This document shows positions 1 to 10,164 of a stretch of DNA of 64,000 nucleotides, piece after piece. The DNA comes from Streptomyces fulvoviolaceus. GTDB taxonomy: Bacteria > Actinomycetota > Actinomycetes > Streptomycetales > Streptomycetaceae. The notes beneath the pieces are model-generated. The model did no database searches, was not told the DNA's origin, and worked only from the letters and a program-made list of their open reading frames with translations. The stretch spans positions 62,001 through 126,000 of the forward strand of contig NZ_JOEY01000019.1 of the NCBI RefSeq assembly GCF_000718165.1. Direction: 5' to 3'. Position 1 is the stretch's first letter. Each line of letters begins with the position of its first letter. The position numbers and the translations under genes are program-made.

Positions 1-1
1 T

Positions 2-214
2 CCCGCGGGCACCCAGTCGGTCATCGTCTCGGCCGCCTCCACCCCCACGATCTCCGCCACGGCCTCACCCTCCCTCGGTGTCATGGGTGGCCTGGGCGGT
101 GCCGCCAAGGACTACGGCACGCTGACGCTGGCGGCCGGCGGCGGCCTGGTGGCTGTCGGTGGCCTGGCCGCGGCCTGGTTCCTGCGTCGCCGCGCCAGGC
201 CGTACCGCCTCTGA
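2..214 (+). CDS. C-terminal end of a membrane-anchored, surface-exposed protein (partial)
   Basis: Only the last 70 residues are inside the window; the reading frame is open from base 2 to a TGA at 212-214. The visible part is rich in Ser, Thr, Ala and Pro (a linker-like stretch), then has one hydrophobic segment at about residues 41-61, ending in the basic tail RRRARPYRL. That layout is the usual C-terminal anchor of an exported actinobacterial wall or membrane protein, with the bulk outside the cell. No LPXTG sortase motif is visible. The function of the missing N-terminal part cannot be inferred. It is convergent with the PadR gene next door, with only 7 bases between stops. Confidence 0.6.
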   Translation, partial: PAGTQSVIVSAASTPTISATASPSLGVMGGLGGAAKDYGTLTLAAGGGLVAVGGLAAAWFLRRRARPYRL

Positions 215-221
215 CCGCCCC

Positions 222-770
222 CTACGCCTTCTCACCCGGCAGCTCGGCGAACTCCTCCAGAGCCTCGGCGAGCCACTGCGTCCAGAAGGTCTCCAGCTCG
301 ATGCCCGCGCGCAGGACCAGGTGCTGAAGCCTGGCCTGCGCGCTGTCGTTGCCGGGCGGGAAGTCGCGCTTCTCGATCTCCTCGTACTCGGCCAACTGCC
401 GTCGGTGCAGGTCGAGATGGCGGCACAGGTCGGCTTCGAGGCCCGCGGTGCCGACCACGGCCGCCGCGCGCAGTCGCAGCAGCAGCGCGTCGCGGTGCGG
501 CTTGGGGTCCTGTGCCGCCGACGTCCACCGCTCCAGTTCGGCGCGGCCCGCGGGCAGGACCTCGTAGCTCTTCTTCTGCCCGCGGGTCGGCTGCTCGGCG
601 GGCAGCGCGCGGATATGGCCCTCCGCCTCCAGTTTTCCCAGCTCGCGATAGATCTGCTGGTGCGACGCCGACCAGAAGTAGCCGATCGACTTGTCGAACC
701 GGCGGGTCAGATCCAGCCCCGCCGACGGCTTCTCGAGCAGGGCGGTGAGGATCGCGTGCGGCAGTGACAT
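222..770 (-). CDS. PadR family transcriptional regulator
   Basis: The 182-residue protein has the PadR layout: an N-terminal winged helix (about 1-75, opening MSLPHAILTALLEKPSAG, with recognition-helix region SHQQIYRELGKLEAEGHI) and a C-terminal helical dimerisation domain of the Vir_act_alpha_C type (about 90-175, with the conserved Leu-Glu-Thr-Phe-Trp pattern near the end). Regulators of this family usually repress a neighbouring efflux or detoxification gene; no such target is obvious here because the next gene upstream (fadH-like) runs on the same strand and ends 145 bp away. An AGGATG-like ribosome site precedes the ATG. Family assignment is secure, ligand and target are unknown. Confidence 0.9.
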   Translation of the reverse strand: MSLPHAILTALLEKPSAGLDLTRRFDKSIGYFWSASHQQIYRELGKLEAEGHIRALPAEQPTRGQKKSYEVLPAGRAELERWTSAAQDPKPHRDALLLRLRAAAVVGTAGLEADLCRHLDLHRRQLAEYEEIEKRDFPPGNDSAQARLQHLVLRAGIELETFWTQWLAEALEEFAELPGEKA

Positions 771-840
771 GAAGTCATCCTAGGGACGGTACCCAAGCGC
801 TCCGCCCGAGGTGCCGCGCGGTGCGTCTGCGGCGCCATCG

Positions 841-893
841 GGGCTGGTCGCGCCCACGCCGCGGAGCCGCATATCGCGACAGCCCCGCGCCTC
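841..893. repeat. Extragenic palindromic repeat, copy 1
   Basis: This copy begins GGGCTGGTCGCGCCCACG and ends ACAGCCCCGCGCCTCT. Near-identical copies lie at 52318-52373 and, in inverted orientation, at 54883-54936. The outer arms GGGGCTGG / CAGCCCC and the inner GCGGAGCCGC can pair, so the RNA would fold as a terminator-like hairpin. It sits between the fadH-like stop codon and the PadR gene, where a terminator for fadH would be expected. Such repeats are common between Streptomyces genes. Confidence 0.7.
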
Positions 894-915
894 TTCAGGG
901 CGCTGCCGGAACCGC

Positions 916-3006
<2,091 letters not shown>

Positions 3007-3103
3007 CCAGGACGGGGTGATCCGAGCCACGTCAGGGGGTGGGGAAGTCCGCACCGCCGTATGGTCCAGGACGGCCTGGTAGGCGTCGACCGGTGGGAGA
3101 GAT

Positions 3104-4270
3104 GTGAGCGGCAGTCCTCGGCAGACGGCCTCCGTCGTGCGGCTCGCGCAGGAGCTGATCCGCCGCCCGAGCCGTGGCGGGATCGACGACTACGGCCCTG
3201 TCCTGGCCGTCCTGGAGGAGTGGCTGACGGCACGGGATCTACCGCATCGGCGCCTCTACGACGACACGGGCGGGCTCGTCGGGCTGCTGGCGGAGGTCGC
3301 GGGCGGGCGGCCCGGTCCCTGGTGGGCGTTGGACGCCTGCATGGACACCGCTCCCTTCGGCGACGAGGACGCCTGGTCGTTCTCGCCGGTCTGCGGTGAT
3401 GTCGTGGACGGATGGCTGCTCGGGCGGGGCGCTGCCGACTCCAAGCTCGCCGCGTCGATGTTCTGCCACATCGCGGCCGAGCTGCGGGGCCGGGCCGACG
3501 AACTGCGCGGCGGGCTCGCCGTCCTGCTCGACGTCGACGAGCACACCGGCGGGTTCGGCGGTGCGCGCGCCTACCTCTCCGACCCCGCGGTGCCCCGTCC
3601 GGCCGGGGTGATGATCGGGTACCCGGGAGTGGACGAGGTCGTGGTGGGCGGGCGAGGGCTGTGGCGGGCCACGGTCGCGGTGCACGCGGCCGCGGGACAC
3701 TCGGGGTCGAGCAGGGTCACCGTGGGTGCCGTCTCCCGGGCGGCCCATCTCGTACGGCTGCTGGACGAGACCGAACTCCCGGGCGCGGAAGGGGAGTTCC
3801 CGTTGCCGCCGAAACTGTCGGTGACCTCCTGCCACGGCGGCCAGGGGTTCTCGGTGGTGCCCGACCTGTGCGAACTGGGCGTGGACGTCCGCACCACCCC
3901 CGGCTTCGACGCCCGGGCGGCCGAGGCCCTGGTCCGGGCCGCGGCGGCCGAGCTGGACGCACGGCTGCCGGCCCCGCGGCCGACCGGGATCACCCCGGTG
4001 GCCGCCTGGCCGGCGTTCCGGCTGGCCGAGGACGAGCAGCCCGCGGCCGCGCTCCTGGACGCCGCGGCCCGGGAGGGCCTGCCGGTCCGGGCGAAGACCG
4101 CGGGCCCGTCGAACATCGGCAACCTGTTGGCGGGCGAGGGCATCGCGGCCACGGCCGGCTTCGGGGTGCCGTACGAAGGGCTGCACGGCGTGGACGAGCG
4201 GGCCGGCCTCAAGGACCTGCCCGCAGTCCACGCCATCTACCTACGGGCCGTACTGACCCTCCTGAGCTGA
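3104..4270 (+). CDS. M20 family metallopeptidase / ArgE-DapE-like deacylase
   Basis: The 388-residue protein has the two-part M20 layout: a catalytic domain interrupted by a dimerisation domain (about 180-290, with AAAGHSG at its start). Visible active-site regions are LGRGAADSK (Asp112), DVDEHTGG (Asp145-Glu146) and a late GLHGVDE histidine. Two positions are unusual: the normal GHxDxVP motif reads ACMDTAP, so the first zinc ligand His is Cys79, and the E-P ligand region reads GYPGVDE. Members hydrolyse N-acyl amino acids or small peptides in the cytoplasm; whether this one is active or binds metal differently is open. Start is GTG at 3104 behind GTGGGAGAG; the overlapping ATG two bases earlier runs straight into a stop. 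Confidence 0.8.
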   Translation: MSGSPRQTASVVRLAQELIRRPSRGGIDDYGPVLAVLEEWLTARDLPHRRLYDDTGGLVGLLAEVAGGRPGPWWALDACMDTAPFGDEDAWSFSPVCGDVVDGWLLGRGAADSKLAASMFCHIAAELRGRADELRGGLAVLLDVDEHTGGFGGARAYLSDPAVPRPAGVMIGYPGVDEVVVGGRGLWRATVAVHAAAGHSGSSRVTVGAVSRAAHLVRLLDETELPGAEGEFPLPPKLSVTSCHGGQGFSVVPDLCELGVDVRTTPGFDARAAEALVRAAAAELDARLPAPRPTGITPVAAWPAFRLAEDEQPAAALLDAAAREGLPVRAKTAGPSNIGNLLAGEGIAATAGFGVPYEGLHGVDERAGLKDLPAVHAIYLRAVLTLLS

Positions 4271-4280
4271 GCCCACCCAA

Positions 4281-4310
4281 AGGGGCGCGGGGAACGGCGC
4301 GACCAGCCCC
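4281..4310. repeat. Short variant of the extragenic repeat family
   Basis: AGGGGCGCGGGGAACGGCGC followed by GACCAGCCCC shares the outer GGGGCGCGGGG and GCGCGACCAGCC elements of the longer repeats at 841, 52318 and 54883 but lacks their inner palindrome. The GGGGC / GCCCC ends can pair. It separates the convergent M20 peptidase and hypothetical genes, so it may act as a bidirectional terminator. Confidence 0.5.
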
Positions 4311-4349
4311 CACCGGGCCGCAGACACGTCACAGCACCCCAGCGGAGCG

Positions 4350-4718
4350 CTACCGGCTTTCCAGGCGTACGTGCAGTTCCCGCTCCTGGTCGCCGGAGGC
4401 CGAAGCGAGGTCGCGCACCATGAACAGGGAGTCCAGCGTGGTGCGCAGCCGCTCGATCGCCCAGTAGCCGCCCTGCGCGTCGGCCTCGACGGAGGACGAG
4501 AGCCGGGCCGGAGGCGGGCATGCGTGGGCGTCGGTGACCTCGAACGTGCCGAGCCACACCATCGGACGGGTCTCGTGGAGCTGCTGCGGCACGTCCTCGG
4601 CGCCCCGGTCGGACTCGAAGCACGTGCACAGCGTGTCGAAGACGATCCGGGCGTCCTCCTTGTTGCATCCGCTGATCTCGAGGGACACGGACTCCTCGTG
4701 CGATCGCTGGCGATCCAT
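4350..4718 (-). CDS. Hypothetical protein, 122 residues
   Basis: I do not recognise this protein. It is a small soluble polypeptide starting MDRQRSHEESVSLEISGCNK, acidic overall, with a central segment (VFDTLCTCFESDRG) and a C-terminal LRTTLDSLFMVRDLA helix, ending in a charged tail. There is no signal peptide or membrane segment. The start at 4718 is preferred over an ATG 105 bases upstream because GAGAGGAGCG lies 8 bases before it. It sits 104 bp downstream of a secreted-protein gene on the same strand and could be cotranscribed with it. The pattern of one beta-like strand followed by residue-counting helices resembles effector-associated small domains, but this is a guess. Confidence 0.65.
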   Translation of the reverse strand: MDRQRSHEESVSLEISGCNKEDARIVFDTLCTCFESDRGAEDVPQQLHETRPMVWLGTFEVTDAHACPPPARLSSSVEADAQGGYWAIERLRTTLDSLFMVRDLASASGDQERELHVRLESR

Positions 4719-4822
4719 CGTGATCGCTCCTCTCGTGGCGGTGGCGCGGCCGTGCGGGTTCCCCGCGAACCGCGTCACATCCCCAGAAAAGCACCACTGC
4801 CCCGACGGGACCAGCGCGGGCA

Positions 4823-5698
4823 TCAGCTCTTCGTGAACCGGTACGTCTTGCTGTCCGTGAGCACACAGAACCCGGGCGACACGACGATCACGCGCAGGGT
4901 GCCGTCCCGGCGGTCGTAGTCGATGCCCTCGGCCTCGAAGGTGCCCGTGCAGGAGCTGCGCAGCGGGAGCTGCCGCAACGCGGTGACATGACCTGAGACG
5001 TTCGCCGTGCCGTTCGGTTCGGCGGACAGGTCGATCTGGAGCAACGGCTTGGTGATGCCGAACAGCGTGCCCGCCGGGTCGTCGGAGGAGCAGAGCAGCT
5101 GGGTCGCGGTGACGAAGTCGCAGCCCTGTACGTCACGTACGGCGTGGTCGAGGTTGACGGTGGACGCCTGCGGGAGGTTCGCGGAGGGCGAGGTGCTCGT
5201 GTTGACGCCCGGGGTCGGGAAGACCAGCAGCCGGCTCATGGTGCCGTACTCCCCCGCCAGCATCCACTGACCGCCGGGCGAGATCGCGACCCAGGAGTTG
5301 TTCAGCGCCTCCCCGCTGCTGAGCGTGTGGACGTACTCCGACCAGGTGCCGCTCGGGGCCTGCACCCGGAACATCTTCGCGGTGCCCGAGTCCGCCTGGT
5401 ACGGCTCGACGTAGTAGCCGTCGTAGGAGGCGTCGGGGTCGCCGACGTGGTTCCAGCCGCGGCTGCTCAGGTCGACGGGGATGGTGCCGATGCCCGTGTA
5501 GCGGTTCGCGCTGCCGGCCGGGACCTCGACCGAGGTGAGGCCCTGGCTCTCGGTCAGCGGGTCGGCGCGGTCGGAGCCGACCTCGGTCCAGGTATCGGCC
5601 GCCGACGCGGGCGGGGCGGCGGACAGGACGGCCGTCGCCGTGAGGGAGACGAGGGTGGCCAGGACCGCGTGACAACGCTGTCGGGCGCGCAGGGGCAT
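4823..5698 (-). CDS. Secreted protein of unknown function
   Basis: The 291-residue product begins with a Sec-type signal peptide: basic start MPLRARQR, hydrophobic core AVLATLVSLTATAVLSA, and a likely cleavage after PPASA-A near residue 34. The mature part is rich in Thr, Ser and Gly and contains phrases typical of beta-propeller or beta-sandwich exoproteins (SPGGQWMLAGEYGTMSRLLVF, DVQGCDFVTATQLLC, EGIDYDRRDGTLRVIV). Paired cysteines suggest disulfides outside the cell. No catalytic motif is recognised. AGGAG sits 9 bases before the ATG. The gene is divergent from the PP2C phosphatase gene, sharing a roughly 270-bp promoter region. Confidence 0.75.
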   Translation of the reverse strand: MPLRARQRCHAVLATLVSLTATAVLSAAPPASAADTWTEVGSDRADPLTESQGLTSVEVPAGSANRYTGIGTIPVDLSSRGWNHVGDPDASYDGYYVEPYQADSGTAKMFRVQAPSGTWSEYVHTLSSGEALNNSWVAISPGGQWMLAGEYGTMSRLLVFPTPGVNTSTSPSANLPQASTVNLDHAVRDVQGCDFVTATQLLCSSDDPAGTLFGITKPLLQIDLSAEPNGTANVSGHVTALRQLPLRSSCTGTFEAEGIDYDRRDGTLRVIVVSPGFCVLTDSKTYRFTKS

Positions 5699-5965
5699 GG
5701 GAACGACTCCTGGGATGGGGGGTGCGGTGGGGGCTCGGCGGCCAGTTTGGCGCGGCCATGTCGCCATGTACAGGCCAATTTGAAAACAGAGGGTGTCGGA
5801 TCGCACACGCCCACGCGCACCCGCTTCGCCGGACGGCCGCCGCCGTGTTGAGAGATGGTGGAAGAACGCGACGGCGCAGTCGCGGAGACGGTTGAGCGCG
5901 GTAGAACAAGGGGAGTCGGCACGGGGGAACGACGTGCCGCGAGACGGTCGAAGGCGGTTCGTGCA

Positions 5966-8071
5966 ATGGGTGCAGCCGGGATTCCCGTGACCGAGGGCGA
6001 CGAGCCCCTGCGCGGGACGGTACGACCGAGCGGGCTGCTCGACGTCCTGGGCGTGGCTTCGGTGGTCCTCGACACCGAGGGACGCATCGTGCTGTGGAGC
6101 CCGCAGGCCGAGGACTTGTTCGGCTACACGGCGCGGGAGGCCCTGGGGCAGTACGCCGCCCAGCTCATGATCCACGAGCAGCACGTCGACCTGGTCGTCA
6201 AGCTGTTCGCCGATGTCATGGACACCGGCCAGGGCTGGGCGGGCGCCTTCCCGATCAAGCACAAGGACGGCAGCACCAAACTGGTGGAGTTCCGCAACAT
6301 GCGGCTGCTGGACGACCGGGGCGACGTCTACGCTCTGGGGCTCGCCGCCGACCAGTCGACCGTGCGCCGGCTGGAGCGGGACGTGGCGCTGTCCACGCGG
6401 CTCGTCGCCCAGTCCCCGACCGGGCTGGCCGTCTTCGACACCGACCTGCGGTACGTCTCCGTCAATCCGGCGCTGGAGCAACTCAACGGCATACCGGCGG
6501 AGGAGCACATCGGGCGGACGATCCGAGAGGTCCTGCCGCACCTCGACGTCGATGCCATCGAGTCGGCGGCACATGAGGTGCTGGAGACCGGCCGACCGCT
6601 GGTGGACCAGGAGACGGTGGGCCGGACCGCGGCCGATCCGGGCGCGGAACATGCCTGGTCGATCTCGCTCTACCGGCTGGAGGACGCGATCGGAACCGTG
6701 CTGGGGTTGGCCGGGTCGGTCGTGGACGTCACCGAGCAGCACCGGGCGGCGGTCGAGGCCGAAGCCGCACGGCGCCGTCTGGCCCTCGTCGCCGACGCCT
6801 CCGCCCGGATCGGCACCACGCTGGACCTGGAGCGCACCGCCCGCGAGCTGGTCGGTGTAGCCGTGCCGGAGCTCGCCGACGTCGCGGCCGTGGACCTCCT
6901 GGAAGCCGTGGTCCAGGGCAGACCCAGCACGCTCGGCCCCGCCGAGGCAGCCGTGATCCGTGCCCTGGCCGTCGATGCGGACCGCGTCCCGGACGCCCTG
7001 AGCGCGGCCGACCCGCCCGGCGAGGTGGCCCGGTACGCTCCCGACCGCCTGGTCACCGAGTGCGTACGCACGGGGCTGCCCGTCCTGCTGGCGGAGGTCG
7101 GGACCGAGGACCTCCCCCGCATCGCCCGTTCCCCGGAGGCGGCCACGCTGCTGGCCCGGGCCGGCGTGCACTCCTATCTCGCCGTGCCGCTGATCGCGCG
7201 CGGCGAGGTGATCGGCGCCCTCGATCTCAAGCGGACGCGCAATCCGGTGCCGTTCGGCGAGGACGATCTGCTGCTGGCGCGTGAGCTGGCGGCCCGCGCG
7301 GCCGTGCAGATCGACAACGCGCGCTGGTACCAGAACGCCCGCGACACCGCCCTCACCCTGCAGCGCAGCCTGCTGCCCAGCCACCCCGCGGTGACCGGCG
7401 GCCTCGAGGTCGCCTCCCGCTACCAGCCCGCGGGCGCCACCGCCGAGGTCGGCGGCGACTGGTTCGACGTGATTCCGCTGGACGGCGGCAAGACCGCGCT
7501 GGTCGTCGGCGATGTCATGGGCAGCGGCATCAACGCCGCCGCGACGATGGGCCGACTGCGCACCGCGACCAACACCCTCGCCTCCCTCGACCTCGATCCG
7601 GCCAAGCTCCTGGAACACCTCGACCGGATCACCGAGGGCCTGGACCACTCGATCGCCACCTGCGTGTACGCCGTCTACGATCCGCGGCTCGGCCACTGCC
7701 GGATCGCCAACGCCGGCCACCTGCCACCGGCCCGGCTGCGTCCCGGCCGTCCGCCGGAACTGCTCGAACTGCCCACCGGGGCCCCGCTGGGCGTGGGCGG
7801 TGTCGCCTTCTCCACGACCATCGTCGACCTCGCGCCCGGCGACCGGCTCGTGCTCTACACGGACGGCCTCGTCGAGACGCGTCAACACCCGCTCGACGAA
7901 CGCCTCGACGCTCTTCTCGCTCTCCTCGAGGGTCCGGACCGCCCGCTGCAGGAGCTCTGCGACCTGCTGCTGCGCACGCTGCACCAGCCGGACAACTCCG
8001 ACGACGTGGCCCTGCTGATCGCCCGGGTGCAGACGCCTGTGGCTGAAGGGACCGAGGCCCTCAACTCATAG
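5966..8071 (+). CDS. SpoIIE-type PP2C serine phosphatase with PAS-PAS-GAF sensor modules
   Basis: The product has four domains: PAS (about 20-133), PAS (about 146-258), GAF (about 281-443) and a SpoIIE-type PP2C phosphatase (about 470-695). The metal-binding motifs of the phosphatase are intact: GGDWFD (496-501), GDVMGSG (515-521) and NAGH near 582. Such proteins dephosphorylate anti-sigma-factor antagonists in response to a signal sensed by the PAS/GAF part; Streptomyces encodes dozens. No anti-sigma kinase domain is fused here. I chose the ATG at 5966 because GAAGGCGG lies upstream; an in-frame ATG at 5855 would add 37 low-complexity residues and has no ribosome site. Cytoplasmic, no membrane helix seen. 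Confidence 0.85.
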   Translation: MGAAGIPVTEGDEPLRGTVRPSGLLDVLGVASVVLDTEGRIVLWSPQAEDLFGYTAREALGQYAAQLMIHEQHVDLVVKLFADVMDTGQGWAGAFPIKHKDGSTKLVEFRNMRLLDDRGDVYALGLAADQSTVRRLERDVALSTRLVAQSPTGLAVFDTDLRYVSVNPALEQLNGIPAEEHIGRTIREVLPHLDVDAIESAAHEVLETGRPLVDQETVGRTAADPGAEHAWSISLYRLEDAIGTVLGLAGSVVDVTEQHRAAVEAEAARRRLALVADASARIGTTLDLERTARELVGVAVPELADVAAVDLLEAVVQGRPSTLGPAEAAVIRALAVDADRVPDALSAADPPGEVARYAPDRLVTECVRTGLPVLLAEVGTEDLPRIARSPEAATLLARAGVHSYLAVPLIARGEVIGALDLKRTRNPVPFGEDDLLLARELAARAAVQIDNARWYQNARDTALTLQRSLLPSHPAVTGGLEVASRYQPAGATAEVGGDWFDVIPLDGGKTALVVGDVMGSGINAAATMGRLRTATNTLASLDLDPAKLLEHLDRITEGLDHSIATCVYAVYDPRLGHCRIANAGHLPPARLRPGRPPELLELPTGAPLGVGGVAFSTTIVDLAPGDRLVLYTDGLVETRQHPLDERLDALLALLEGPDRPLQELCDLLLRTLHQPDNSDDVALLIARVQTPVAEGTEALNS

Positions 8072-8164
8072 GGATTGATTACCTCTTCCTTAAGGTTCGT
8101 TGCCCACAATCGGACCAAGGCTTGGCGTGGAGATGCCGGGTGCCGTGGCCGAGGGGAGCGAGCC

Positions 8165-8800
8165 GTGACGCACGAACCGGATCAGGAACACACCCCGATC
8201 GACCAGGAGGTCCTGACTGGGCCGGGCGGAGCCGAACCGAAACGGTCGGCCCTTCACGAGCGGTGGCGGGGGCAGTCCGTACGCACGCGTGCGGTGATCG
8301 CGGCGACCACGGTCGCCGTACTCGCCGCCGGCGGCACGGTGGCCTATGCCGCAACCTCGACGGGCTCCAGCGGCGAGGCCGGAACCTCCGCGTCCGCCTC
8401 GGGCTCGGCCTCGCCGGACGACCGTGAACACCGGCACGGCCGCGGTCCGTGGTCCGGTCTCGGCGGCGGTGGCGTGCACGGCGAGGCGACCGTCAAGGAT
8501 CTCGACGGCGACTGGGTCGTCCGTGTCTGGCAGCGCGGCACCGTGGAGAAGGTGGACGGCGACCAGGTCACCGTCAAGAGCGAGGACGGCGCGGAGTGGA
8601 CGTGGACGGTGGAGGACGACACCACCGTGCTCGGGGACGACTCCTCCGACTCGGGAACCGACGCTCTCGATGACGGCGAGACGGTCTACGTGACCGGCAC
8701 CCGCTCCGACGACGACACCAGGAACGCGGCGCAGGTCATCACCGGCGACTGGGAGAAGGACTGGCATCGTGGCCCTGCGGAGCGAGGCCTGCCGGGCTAG
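8165..8800 (+). CDS. Membrane-anchored DUF5666-like protein
   Basis: The 211-residue protein has a short charged cytoplasmic N terminus, one membrane segment at about residues 42-62 (AVIAATTVAVLAAGGTVAYA), then an exported Ser/Gly-rich linker and a compact beta-rich domain (about 105-195). The repeated phrases GTVEKVDGDQVTVKSEDG and DDGETVYVTGTRSDD are characteristic of the DUF5666 OB-like fold. The role of that domain is unknown; it is found in many cell-surface proteins. The start is GTG at 8165 with GAGGGGAGCG directly upstream. It follows the phosphatase gene by 93 bp on the same strand but seems to have its own leader. Confidence 0.75.
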   Translation: MTHEPDQEHTPIDQEVLTGPGGAEPKRSALHERWRGQSVRTRAVIAATTVAVLAAGGTVAYAATSTGSSGEAGTSASASGSASPDDREHRHGRGPWSGLGGGGVHGEATVKDLDGDWVVRVWQRGTVEKVDGDQVTVKSEDGAEWTWTVEDDTTVLGDDSSDSGTDALDDGETVYVTGTRSDDDTRNAAQVITGDWEKDWHRGPAERGLPG

Positions 8801-10041
8801 AGAGTACGGACCGGTTCGGCCTCGTCGCGGTGTGCCTGCTCCCGTCGTGGCAGCAGGAGCGGAGTGGCCAGGAGCAGCAGACCGGCGACCGCGATCGCCG
8901 TACGGCTTCCGACGAAGCCGGCCAGCAGACCCCACAGGGCGGTCAGGGACGCGGTGGAGAGCTTGCCGGTGACCGACCAGGCGGAGAGGGTGCGGACCAC
9001 CCGGTCCGTCGGGGTCCGGTCCAGTCGGTAGGTGGAGTACACCGGGTTGAACACGCCACAGGACGTGATCACCCCCAGCTCTACGACCATCACCAGCACG
9101 AGCCCGGCCGTGCCCGGCCGGACGAAGGCCAGCCCGATCGGCCAGCACGCCCGCAGCGTGCCGGAGACGAGCAGGACGCGGTGCAGTCCGAACCGCGCGG
9201 CCAGCGGACGGGCCAGCCGTGAGCCGGCCAGGCCGCCGAGGCAGGGCACCGCGAAGGCGAGGCCGTACTGCCAGGGCGCGAAGCCCAGCGGGCCGAGCAT
9301 GAGGACGGCGAGCAGCGGCGAGGTCGCCATGAGGAGGCCGTTGTACAGGGCCGTGTTGAAGAACAGCGGGCGCAGTGCCGGACTGGCCAGGATGTACCGC
9401 CACCCTTCCAGTAGGGCGCTCGCGCGAAAACCCGTCGGTGCCGCGGTGCGCTCGGGGCGCGGCTCCCCGCCGCCGATCGCGCGGATGCCCAACGCCGAGA
9501 GCAGGTAGCTGACGGCGTCGGCCACCAGGGTCGTCACGGGCCCGAACAGACCGATGGCAGCTCCGCCGACAGGAGGTCCGAGCACGGTCGCGGTCCAGGT
9601 CGTGGCCTCGAACCGCCCGTTGGCGAGGAGAAGGTCCTCCGGCCGTACGAGCCCCTTGAGAAAGGCGCCGGAGGCCGCGCTGAAGGTGATGTCGGCCGCC
9701 GCCACGACCACCGAGACGACCAGGAGTTGGGAGAGGCTGAGCCGGCCGAGCGCGTACCCGGCCGGGACGCTCAGCAGGGCGGCGAACCGGATCAGGTCCA
9801 TCGCGACCATCACCGGCCGCTTGCGGCGGAACTCCACCCACGGCCCGAGCGGCACCGCCGCCACGGCCCCGACCGCCAGTCCCGCGGCCGCCAGCGCCGC
9901 CACCTCGGTCGGCCCGGCGTGCAGCACCAGGACCGCGATCAGGGGGAAGGCGTCGAAGGCGAGCCGCGTACCGAACACGCTGACCCCATACGCCGCCCAC
10001 AGCCACCCGAACCGCCGCCCCAGCGACCGTTTCCCGCTCAA
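8797..10041 (-). CDS. MFS transporter
   Basis: The 414-residue protein has about twelve hydrophobic segments and the MFS loop-2/3 basic motif (EFRRKRPVMVAMD). It resembles the enterobactin-exporter/macrolide-efflux branch of the superfamily (AWQYGLAFAVPCLGG, domain 2). Export of a small hydrophobic molecule is inferred from family only. The start is TTG at 10041, because GGGGGAGGT stands 7 bases before it while the nearby in-frame GTG has no ribosome site. It ends 4 bases inside the upstream DUF5666-like gene's 3 prime end (convergent). It is divergent from the LysR gene at 10165, which is its likely regulator. Confidence 0.85.
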   Translation of the reverse strand: MSGKRSLGRRFGWLWAAYGVSVFGTRLAFDAFPLIAVLVLHAGPTEVAALAAAGLAVGAVAAVPLGPWVEFRRKRPVMVAMDLIRFAALLSVPAGYALGRLSLSQLLVVSVVVAAADITFSAASGAFLKGLVRPEDLLLANGRFEATTWTATVLGPPVGGAAIGLFGPVTTLVADAVSYLLSALGIRAIGGGEPRPERTAAPTGFRASALLEGWRYILASPALRPLFFNTALYNGLLMATSPLLAVLMLGPLGFAPWQYGLAFAVPCLGGLAGSRLARPLAARFGLHRVLLVSGTLRACWPIGLAFVRPGTAGLVLVMVVELGVITSCGVFNPVYSTYRLDRTPTDRVVRTLSAWSVTGKLSTASLTALWGLLAGFVGSRTAIAVAGLLLLATPLLLPRREQAHRDEAEPVRTL

Positions 10042-10068
10042 GCCCGCACCTCCCCCGACAACCACACG

Positions 10069-10085
10069 TTGATCGGGACCATCAA
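10069..10085. promoter_or_regulatory. Inverted repeat in the MFS/lysR divergent promoter
   Basis: TTGATCGGGACCATCAA has perfect 5-bp arms (TTGAT/ATCAA) around 7 bases, and a second ATCAAAC lies at about 10105. This is the size and T...A pattern of a LysR-type recognition site, located between the divergent MFS and LysR genes. Assignment to that LysR protein is inference. Confidence 0.45.
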
Positions 10086-10164
10086 ACCGAGCGGCAGGTG
10101 CCCAGATCAAACAACCATCTTGCCCCGCGACTACAACCCTGCGTTGTGCACCTAGGCTGACCGC

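Noticed and set aside
5699..7984. Minus-strand open frame of over 700 codons through the PP2C gene
   Set aside because: It fuses in frame with the secreted-protein gene only because no stop intervenes; the upstream part is antisense to PAS, GAF and PP2C coding sequence and has no domain.
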